This document shows positions 1-5,643 of a DNA stretch of 5,643 nucleotides, in pieces (within the stretch, counting starts at the first letter, position 1; the number at the start of each line of letters is the position of its first letter). The stretch is from Nanosynbacter sp. (GTDB lineage Bacteria > Patescibacteriota > Saccharimonadia > Saccharimonadales > Saccharimonadaceae). The notes beneath the pieces are model-generated. The model was not told the origin of the DNA, made no database searches, and saw nothing but the letters and a program-made list of their open reading frames with translations. The position numbers and the translations under genes were made by a program. The stretch covers positions 1 through 5,643 of the forward strand of contig JARKOR010000001.1 in assembly GCA_029975625.1 (NCBI GenBank). The letters run 5' to 3'.

Positions 1-1
1 A

Positions 2-352
2 CGCAGCTCATCTCCGGATCAACCGACTCCGGAGGAGTCGCATGTCTATAGAAAGCGCAAATCGCCAATACATTAGCCGACTCCAGCGGAGTCGCACATT
101 ACGAAGGGTGAACAGACAACGGGTTTCAGACCGGTGCGAAAAACCGATATTACATTTTATCAGCCGACTCCGGAGGAATCACATGTTTATGGAAAACGCG
201 GCTCATCTCCGGATCAGCCGACTCCGGAGGAATCACATGTTTATGGAATATGCGGCTCATCTCCGGATCAGCCGACTCCGGAGGAGTCGCATGTCTATAG
301 AAAGCGTAAATCGCCTTTGGATCAAACGACTCCAGCGGAGTCGCATGTTTAA
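2..352 (+). pseudogene. Degenerate 18-residue repeat protein, C-terminal fragment (unrecognised)
   Basis: The frame starting at base 2 is open from the window edge to a TAG at 74-76, then open again to a TAA at 350-352. It encodes repeats close to PTPEESHVYGKRGSSPDQ, beginning at about bases 23, 164, 218 and 272, with shorter PTPAESH copies at 77 and 326. All unit lengths (54, 87, 54, 54, 54 bp) are multiples of three. Differences between units in this frame are mostly synonymous: GAG/GAA, TCG/TCA, GTC/GTT, AAG/AAA, CGC/CGT, CAG/CAA. On the minus strand the same changes alter residues (HVIPPES against HATPPES), so the plus frame is the likelier coding one. The TAG stands where other units have CAG or CAA, so it looks like a nonsense change; alternatively a real gene that starts left of the window ends there. 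The peptide is hydrophilic and rich in Pro, Ser and Glu, with no recognisable domain. Function unknown. Confidence 0.45.
24..343. repeat. Array of 17-nt palindromes in 54-bp tandem units
   Basis: Six palindromes lie at 24-40, 78-94, 165-181, 219-235, 273-289 and 327-343. Those at 24 and 273 read CGACTCCGGAGGAGTCG (7-bp stem, GGA loop). Those at 78 and 327 read CGACTCCAGCGGAGTCG (same stem, AGC loop). Those at 165 and 219 are degenerate, ending in GGAATCA. Each begins a unit of 54 bp, except the 78-164 unit, which is 87 bp. The 37-bp intervals are homologous, most starting CATGTYTATRGAAA. The units at 165-218 and 219-272 differ at only a few bases, and bases 1-97 are largely repeated at 251-346. 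The array probably extends left of the window. Confidence 0.85.
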
Positions 353-427
353 AAACCTGATATTGCAAACAGGTTACAATCGTTTCGACGCCCATCGCAT
401 CTGGTTTTTGGTTACCTGAAAGACATT

Positions 428-444
428 CGACTCCTCCGGAGTCG
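428..444. repeat. 17-nt palindrome, inverted orientation
   Basis: The sequence CGACTCCTCCGGAGTCG is the exact reverse complement of the copies at 24-40 and 273-289. It lies outside the 54-bp units, so it is a separate insertion or an inverted relic of the array. Confidence 0.8.
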
Positions 445-480
445 TAATTTCCTTGTGGCATCTTCTGTTCTATACACATT

Positions 481-497
481 TGACTCCTCCGGAGTCA
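481..497. repeat. 17-nt palindrome, inverted orientation, compensated ends
   Basis: The sequence TGACTCCTCCGGAGTCA matches the 428-444 copy except at its outermost bases. Both ends have changed together (C..G to T..A), so the full 7-bp stem is kept. It starts 53 bp after the previous copy. No T-run directly follows on either strand, so it does not look like an intrinsic terminator. Confidence 0.75.
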
Positions 498-560
498 TAA
501 AATTGATTATTCACCCGGCTGATTTAATGTTTTTGCGGCCCGGGATAAAACATAATTGTC
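498..560. other. Short intergenic stretch without recognised features
   Basis: This AT-rich spacer lies between the last palindrome and the distal terminator. I see no gene, RNA or repeat in it beyond a CCCGGG hexamer near 539-544. Short openings crossing it have no recognisable protein character. Confidence 0.5.
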
Positions 561-599
561 TAAAACCACAAAAGGCTACCCTTTCGGATAGCCTTTGTG
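561..599 (-). terminator. Distal copy of the 5S terminator
   Basis: This is an exact duplicate of the terminator at 789-827, within a 59-bp identical block (561-619 equals 789-847). On the minus strand it forms a GC-containing stem of about 14 bp with a GAAA loop, one bulged base and one G-T pair, followed by G and four T. It stands downstream of the damaged 5S copy and could act as a second stop for read-through from the rRNA genes. Confidence 0.75.
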
Positions 600-619
600 T
601 TATAAGGTTGGCGACGACC

Positions 620-646
620 GGATTTTACCCCGCCTTTCCGGCGGGA
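620..646. repeat. 27-nt hairpin segment inside the 5S copy
   Basis: The segment contains CCCGCC-TTTCC-GGCGGG, a perfect 6-bp GC stem with a 5-nt loop at about 629-645. It stands in place of four bases of the intact 5S gene. No target-site duplication is visible. Confidence 0.65.
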
Positions 647-667
647 CTCCCACCTGGTTTGGCAGTA

Positions 668-737
668 TCTCGTCATCTCGTCAGGCGAAGGTGAGGCAAT
701 TTGAAGATAATTTTCAATGTCTGACGAGACGACGAGA
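668..737. mobile_element. 70-nt palindromic element with 17-nt inverted ends
   Basis: The left end TCTCGTCATCTCGTCAG (668-684) and right end CTGACGAGACGACGAGA (721-737) are inverted repeats with 16 of 17 positions matching. The middle holds a weaker TTGAA...TTCAA stem. The element interrupts the 5S-like sequence precisely between two blocks that match the intact gene, replacing seven bases. It has no coding capacity of its own. Its size and long hairpin recall palindromic or miniature inverted-repeat elements; mobility is inferred from the insertion-like position, since only one copy is in this window. Confidence 0.5.
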
Positions 738-788
738 CGCTGGTGGGCTTAACTTCTCTGTAATTCCGCTCCCTCAAAACATACCGGA

Positions 789-827
789 TAAAACCACAAA
801 AGGCTACCCTTTCGGATAGCCTTTGTG
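789..827 (-). terminator. Intrinsic terminator after 5S rRNA
   Basis: Read on the minus strand just after the 5S 3' end, this forms a stem from CACAAAGGCTATCC and its partner GGGTAGCCTTTTGTG around a GAAA loop, with one bulged A/T and one G-T pair. It is followed by G and TTTT. It is the natural end of the 23S-5S transcript. Confidence 0.85.
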
Positions 828-831
828 TTAT

Positions 832-944
<113 letters not shown>

Positions 945-1050
945 AAGCTTTTCAATATGATACATCCTTGTTTTACAAGGATTGACATGTGCAGGAAGAA
1001 GGTCCACTGCCCCGTTGAAGGGGACAGGTGAAGTAAAAGAGTTTGTACCT
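945..1050 (-). other. 23S-5S internal transcribed spacer with two hairpins
   Basis: No gene or tRNA is visible. Two inverted repeats are present: 964-982, a perfect 7-bp stem (ATCCTTG/CAAGGAT, 5-nt loop), and 1007-1027, CTGCCCC paired with GGGGACAG with one bulged base. Neither is followed by a T-run on the minus strand, so they are more likely structures used in rRNA processing than terminators. Confidence 0.6.
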
Positions 1051-1363
1051 AAGAAAGTTTACGGGTAATTAGTATCGCTCGGCTTTGACATTACTGTCTT
1101 TACACCTGCGACCTATCAACGTCGTAGTCTACAACGACCCTTAAAAGAAGTCTCATCTTGAGCTGAGTTTCGCACTTAGATGCTTTCAGCGCTTATCTCA
1201 TCCATACGTGGCTACCCTGCGATGCAGCTGGCGCAACAACAGGTACACAAGAGGTATGTCCGACTCGGTCCTCTCGTACTAGAGTCAGGTGCTCTCAAAC
1301 TTCTAACGCCCACAACAGATAGGGACCGAACTGTCTCGCGACGTTCTGAACCCAGCTCACGTG

Positions 1364-1395
<32 letters not shown>

Positions 1396-1409
1396 AAGGT
1401 GCTCCCCCT

Positions 1410-1444
<35 letters not shown>

Positions 1445-2186
1445 AGCGTCGTCTATGTGAACTATTGGACGCTATAAGCCTGTTATCCCCAGGGTAACTT
1501 TTATCCGTTTGCGCTGTCAATCCCACATTCATGTACAAATGTACGTACAGCGGATCACTTGCTCCGACTTTCGTCTCTGCTTGGAATGTACTCCTCACAG
1601 TCAAGCTGGCTTTTGCGCATACACTATCACTTCGATTTCCATCCGAAGCTAGCCAACCTTTGAACGCCTCCGCTACTCTTTAGGAGGCAACCGCCCCAGT
1701 TAAACTACCCACCATACACGGTCCGCTAACCGGATAACGGTCAACGTGAGATCAAGATCACAACAAGGGTGGTATTTCACTTGGTGACTCCATAAATACT
1801 GGCGTATCTACTTCAAAGTCTCCCACCTATGCTACACATGTTGTAACCCGGATCAATGTAAAGCTGTAGTAAAGCTCCATGGGGTCTTTTCGTCCTGGTA
1901 CGGACAGACGGCATCTTTACCGCCAATGCACTTTCACCGAGTCCTTCGCTGAGACAGTGCCCACATGATTACTCCATTCGTGCGGGTCAGAACTTACCTG
2001 ACAAGGAATTTCGCTACCTTAGGACGGTTATAGTTACCGCCGCCGTTCACTGGGGCTTCAGTTCGCACCGTGAAGCGCTCCCCTTAACCTTCCAGCACCG
2101 GGCAGGAGTCAGCCCCTATACATCCACTTTCGTGTTAGCAGAGACCTGTGTTTTTGATAAACAGTTCCGTGGGCTCTTTTGCTGCG

Positions 2187-2432
2187 GCCCCCACATCGTT
2201 AGATGCGTGAAAATCGCGTACAAAAAGCAATCCGATTCTTTTGAATCATTTGCTCTATCTCAGTAAAAAATATTGGTTGTTTTTAAAAAGGATTTTTCGA
2301 CGCTTGGATTAATTGTATCTCTACAAAAAATACGAGCGCGTACTCATGCGTAAGTCATTACACTTACGCGATTTAACCGTTTTTTCAATATCTTCGCTGC
2401 TGTACGCGGCACATATCCACCGAAGTGGGGGC
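2187..2432 (-). other. Expansion segment in 23S helix 63
   Basis: A perfect 8-bp stem, GCCCCCAC (2187-2194) with GTGGGGGC (2425-2432), brackets about 230 nt where E. coli has only a few tens. The flanks align with conserved 23S (AATAAACAG-like upstream, CCCGAAGTTACGG downstream). The insert is AT-rich and folds into local hairpins: GATTC-TTTT-GAATC (2234-2247) inside AGCAA/TTGCT (2226-2254), and GCGTAAGT/ACTTACGC with a 6-nt loop (2348-2369). It has no convincing reading frame. Confidence 0.75.
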
Positions 2433-3839
2433 AGACCTTATCCCGAAGTTACGGTCGCTGTATTGCCGAGTTCCTTAGCGAAGGTTCTCTCGTAAGCCTT
2501 AGTCTACTCGACTCGAGCACCTGTGTTGGTTTGCGGTACGGGCGGCTAAATTCACGCGTACACCTGCTTTTCTAGCCAGGGCTTTGATCAAAATCGTCAC
2601 CTCGAGAGGTAACTTTCACTCCATTTGCGTTCCCGCTATGTTGGACGGATACATACCATGAATCCGCTTCGACTACTTCCCCGTGAACAGTGTACAAAAT
2701 TTAACCGGTTCAGGAATATTAACCTGATGTCCATCGCCTACGCTCTTACGCCTCGGCTTAGGCCCGACTAACCCTGAGATGATTACCATGGCTCAGGAAA
2801 CCTTGCTCTTACGGCCGGGAGGATTCTCACCTCCCTTATGGTTACTCATTCCAGCATTCTCACTTCCTAACGCTCCACAAAACTTTCCAGTTCTGCTTCA
2901 CTGCAGATAGGAACGCTCCTCTACCACTGCCACTAATGTGACAATCCATATCTTCGGTATAACACTTTAGCCCCGTTACATTTTCCACGCAAGATCTCTT
3001 GACTAGTGAGCTGTTACGCACTCTTTAAATGAATGGCTGCTTCTAAGCCAACATCCTAGCTGTTTAAGAAATCTCACCTTGTTTCCCACTGAGTGTTAAT
3101 TTAGGGACCTTAGATGATGGTCTGGGCTGTTTCCCTTTCGAGCGCCGATCTTAGCACCGACGTTCTAACTGCCGTGATTCCACAATTGGTATTCGTAGTT
3201 TGTTAAGGGTGGGTAGGATTGCTCCCCCCAGTCCTTTACAGAGCTCTACCCCCAACTGCTACCACACGACGCTAACCCTAAAGTTATTTCGAGGAGAACC
3301 AGCTATCTCCGAGTTCGATTGGCATTTCACCGCTAACCACAAGTCATCCGGGAGCTTTGCTGCGCTCTACGGTTCGGCCCTCCACTTCCTGTTACAGAAG
3401 CTTCAGCCTGCTCATGGTTAGGTCACCCGGTTTCGGGTCTAATCCCTAGAACTAAATCGCCCTATTCAGGCTCGCTTTCACTGTGGCTCCGTCATTTGAC
3501 TTAACCTTGCTCTAGAAATTAACTCGCTGGATCGTTCTACAAAAAGCACGCCGTCACAGAATAAATCTGCTCCGACTCCTTGTAGGCGCTAAATTTCAGG
3601 ATCTATTTCACTCCCCTCCCGGGGTTCTTTTCACCTTTCCATCGCTGTACTAGTTCACTATCGATCGTATATTATATTTAGCCTTGGCTGGTGGTCCAGC
3701 CAGATTCAAACAGGGTTTCTCGTGCCCCGTCCTACTCGATAAAACATACATAAGGTCAGCGTCGTTTTCGCGTACACGACTTTCACGTTCTTTGGTTAGT
3801 CATTCCGGACTATTCTGCTAACCACGCTGATTTTTTACC

Positions 3840-3990
3840 TTATTCACTCGGTGATAGCCGGTGATCGCAAATCAGATACCTGAAGCGAACTTCAGTTCTC
3901 TGACTTGGTCATATGTAATATCACAACCCCCTATATGTATTCGTCTATCAACTTATTTACCTGCGAACAGGCAAAAACATATAAGGTTTG
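3840..3990 (-). other. Expansion segment in 23S domain I
   Basis: Between conserved GGCGAGCGAA (near 4003-4012) and GGACGGGGCACG (near 3721-3732), this gene has about 290 nt; by recall, E. coli has roughly 140 and Bacillus somewhat more. The RNA-sense GAGCCCAAACC and GGGGTTGTG landmarks of Gram-positive 23S are kept. The helix between them is lengthened by pairing of CCTATATG (3930-3937) with CATATAAGG (3978-3986), and carries a small CCTG-TTCG-CAGG hairpin (RNA sense, 3960-3971). Confidence 0.6.
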
Positions 3991-4266
3991 GGCTCTTGCG
4001 ATTTCGCTCGCCACTACTTTCGCAATCGTTATTTACTTTCTCTTCCTCAGCCTACTAAGATGTTTCAGTTCAGCTGGTTCCCGCTCATACTTCCTATGTG
4101 TTCAGAAGCAGGCAACATGACATGACTCATGCTAGGTTTCCCTATTCGGACATTCCCGGATCAAAGCTTGTTGACAGCTCCCCGAGACTTATCGCAGTCT
4201 TCCACGTCCTTCATCGGTAATATACGTCTAGGCATCCATTTAGCGCCCTTGAGTACCTTTTTATGC

Positions 4267-4312
4267 ATTGACTTAACTAGTAATTGCTATATAACAATTA
4301 TTTGCCGTCAAT
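4267..4312 (-). other. Nested hairpins in the 23S leader
   Basis: Inner stem TAATTG/CAATTA (4281-4286 with 4295-4300, 8-nt loop) is enclosed by ATTGAC/GTCAAT (4267-4272 with 4307-4312). Most of the structure lies between the predicted transcription start and the 23S 5' end, so it may form in the leader or guide 5' processing. The outer arm overlaps two bases of the -10 box, so the full outer stem would not be in the RNA if that start is right. Confidence 0.45.
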
Positions 4313-4338
4313 TATAAAAACTCATTTCTTACATTCAA
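4311..4338 (-). promoter_or_regulatory. Putative sigma70-type promoter for 23S-5S
   Basis: On the minus strand TTGAAT (4333-4338) and a perfect TATAAT (4311-4316) are separated by 16 bp. Transcription would start near 4304, about 40 nt before the mature 23S. AT-rich sequence flanks it. It would explain expression of a 23S-5S unit lacking an upstream 16S gene. Confidence 0.6.
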
Positions 4339-4554
4339 ATTGTTAATGATCTGTGCGACTACCTTCAGTGCACACTTTGAATTGCCTAAACGACACTCCA
4401 TATCTGCACTCAAGCCTTCTTATGCTACCACAATTACCCAAATTAGTATAGTGGTGGTTGTTGTAATTTTTACGATCATTTCTCGCAGACCGTAACTCCG
4501 TGCCAGAGGTTCTATTGAACATTCGCGTAACTAATAGTCAATTGTACACGACCG

Positions 4555-5643
4555 TTACATTTTTTGCAAGGGTTTTTGAGAACTTTTTGTAGATTTTTTT
4601 GCCCGTTTTTTATAATCCGCGCCAACTGCCTCTGAAATTGTATGAAATCCGTCTTTTTGAAGGAGAGCAACGAGTTCGCGATTAATCCGCCCCACCACCT
4701 GTGGACCTTCAAATATCATTCCCGTAACAAGCGCTACAAGACTAGCGCCGGCTCGAATTTTTTCATATGCATCCTGCGCCGAAAAAATACCGCCAACACC
4801 AATGATTATCAGCCGATCTCCATAAAACTGGTATGCGTGACGAATCATCTCTACGTTATGCGCTCGCGTCGGTATGCCGCTCAGGCCCCCGCGTACCGTC
4901 TCTGGCAAGGGATCGCTCAAGTGAAGGTTATCTCGTTCTTTTATGAGATTCGCGACCGTCACTCCTTGAATATTGTGTCGAGAGATGACCCTGAGTAGCA
5001 TATCGAAATGCTTCATGTTCTCCATGTATGGCATCTTCACGAAAAACGGCATGTCCCGTTCGAGTTTGTCTAGTACGGTAAGCAGCTTATCAAGCATGCG
5101 CGGTTCCGCAAATGGCACTCCCCCGACATTCGGGCAAGAAATATTAATTTCGACCATTTGTGCAAGGTTATGTTGTATTATATACAACACTGCGTTCTTT
5201 GCGTCAATAATCGCGTCCTCGCACGTCTCTTTTTTGCTTTTTGCCACGACGGCCACAGAAATCGACAGAGGCATACCACGGAGCTTACGTGCATTTCGAC
5301 GGATGCGAGGGGCGAGTTTCACAAGACCCAGATTCGCCATGCCAGCATTTACTACCAGCGAACCGGACTTTGGTAATCGATAAAACCACGGCCGAGGATT
5401 GCCCCTCCTTGGCGCTAGAGTCACCGAGCCAGCCGTCTCGAAACCAAAACCGACGCTTTCAATGAGCGGCGTTAGCTGAACATTCTTATCAAACCCGGCC
5501 GAAAGTCCTACCGGGTTAACAAAATCAACATCCAATATGCGTTGTTGTAAGACACGGTTGTCATAGCGCCACCACGCTCGGAGCAACCAGCGAACCGGTG
5601 GAATCGCCTGCACGAATCGTCCGGCGCCTGCAATGAAATTATG
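4555..5643 (-). CDS. pyrD: Dihydroorotate dehydrogenase, 5' end outside window
   Basis: It oxidises dihydroorotate to orotate using FMN, the fourth step of de novo pyrimidine synthesis. The frame is open to the right edge, giving 362 residues plus the stop. A GTG at 5611-5613 is the first possible start inside the window, but the upstream residues (HNFIAGAGRF) fit the family's N-terminal helices, so the true start is probably beyond the edge. Numbering from that GTG: AGFDK (39-43) and FETAGSVT (58-65) in the FMN/substrate region, NAGMANLG (89-96), NISCPN (157-162) with Cys160 at the catalytic-base position, VK at 192-193, GGLSG (242-246), and the phosphate-binding GVGGI...RAGASLV (272-293). 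The N-terminal region and the C-terminal TGMIFEGP segment resemble class 2 (quinone-linked) enzymes, but class 2 normally has Ser where Cys160 stands, and NRMGFNN is replaced by NAGMAN. The tail after about 335 is lysine- and serine-rich and probably disordered. It is codirectional with the 23S gene. Confidence 0.9.
   Translation of the reverse strand, partial: HNFIAGAGRFVQAIPPVRWLLRAWWRYDNRVLQQRILDVDFVNPVGLSAGFDKNVQLTPLIESVGFGFETAGSVTLAPRRGNPRPWFYRLPKSGSLVVNAGMANLGLVKLAPRIRRNARKLRGMPLSISVAVVAKSKKETCEDAIIDAKNAVLYIIQHNLAQMVEINISCPNVGGVPFAEPRMLDKLLTVLDKLERDMPFFVKMPYMENMKHFDMLLRVISRHNIQGVTVANLIKERDNLHLSDPLPETVRGGLSGIPTRAHNVEMIRHAYQFYGDRLIIIGVGGIFSAQDAYEKIRAGASLVALVTGMIFEGPQVVGRINRELVALLQKDGFHTISEAVGADYKKRAKKSTKSSQKPLQKM

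Larger units (their letters stand above)
601..761 (-). pseudogene. Truncated 5S rRNA copy with two replaced segments
   Basis: Three blocks match the intact 5S and its 3' flank without mismatch: 561-619 (to 789-847), 647-667 (to 852-872) and 738-761 (to 880-903). Between them, 4 bases of the intact gene (848-851) are replaced by a 27-nt segment at 620-646, and 7 bases (873-879, the loop E/helix IV area) by a 70-nt segment at 668-737. Similarity stops at 761, so the first ~40 nt of the 5S (its 5' strand of helix I and part of the central loops) are missing. It cannot fold as a normal 5S rRNA. The perfect identity of the retained blocks implies a recent duplication or continuing gene conversion. 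Confidence 0.8.
4263..4554. other. pyrD-23S intergenic region, no 16S or tRNA
   Basis: These 292 bp separate the pyrD stop codon from the 23S 5' end. They hold the putative 23S promoter and leader at the 23S side. I find no tRNA, no 16S sequence and no convincing terminator behind pyrD. A weak second promoter-like pair (TTGACT and TTCAAT, 16 bp apart, RNA sense, about 4517-4544) lies just downstream of pyrD. Confidence 0.6.

Noticed and set aside
24..343. CRISPR-like spacing of 17-nt repeats with 37-bp intervals
   Set aside because: The repeats are too short and the intervals are homologous to each other, so they are tandem 54-bp units and not unique spacers.
150..479. Minus-strand frame with HKHVIPPESADPEMSRVF repeats
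   Set aside because: It mirrors the palindromic repeat units. Differences between units change residues in this frame but are silent in the plus frame, so it is probably a shadow.
455..819. Small plus-strand frames of 74 to 79 codons
   Set aside because: They run through palindromes, terminators and 5S-derived sequence and have no ribosome-binding site or recognisable protein features.
2195..2424. Group I intron or intervening sequence with homing endonuclease in 23S
   Set aside because: There is no endonuclease frame or recognisable intron core, and the site is a helix of naturally variable length closed by a stem. An excised intervening sequence is not excluded.
4500..4550. Possible tRNA fragment (GTTC...GAAC-like pairing) in the spacer
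   Set aside because: No acceptor stem, anticodon arm or CCA-proximal structure could be assembled around it.
4642..5465. Plus-strand frames opposite pyrD
   Set aside because: They are antisense to a strongly recognisable dihydroorotate dehydrogenase and have no protein character of their own.

Overview
This bacterial window is dominated by rRNA genes, all read on the minus strand. In the direction of transcription the order is: the 3' part of a dihydroorotate dehydrogenase gene (pyrD, cut by the right edge), a ~290 bp spacer with a good promoter, a complete but enlarged 23S rRNA (about 3.2 kb against about 2.9 kb in E. coli), a ~105 bp spacer, a complete 5S rRNA, and an intrinsic terminator. 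No 16S rRNA or tRNA lies between pyrD and 23S, so the 23S-5S pair looks unlinked from 16S and appears to have its own promoter.

Past the 5S terminator is a second, damaged copy of the 5S 3' half plus an identical terminator (about 561-761). The retained blocks match the intact 5S exactly. Two internal 5S segments have been replaced by hairpin-forming sequences, the larger being a 70-nt element with 17-nt inverted ends. The left end (1-497) holds eight copies of a 17-nt palindrome of the CGACTCC-NNN-GGAGTCG type. Six sit in an array of mostly 54-bp units that reads on the plus strand as a degenerate 18-residue repeat peptide (PTPEESHVY...SSPDQ). Differences between units in that frame are largely synonymous, so it was probably once coding, but the frame is now broken by TAG and TAA. 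Two more palindromes lie beyond it in the opposite orientation.

The organism cannot be fixed from the sequence alone. Unlinked rRNA genes, large 23S expansion segments and palindromic elements next to rRNA would suit a reduced-genome lineage such as the Candidate Phyla Radiation (Patescibacteria, possibly Saccharibacteria), but that is an inference. pyrD reads with the standard genetic code.

The genes do not form a functional pathway: pyrD serves pyrimidine synthesis and 23S/5S build the large ribosomal subunit. The most unusual content is the family of short palindromes in the 5S copy and in the repeat-peptide gene, which resembles in style, not in demonstrated sequence, the palindromic elements known to insert into Rickettsia genes.
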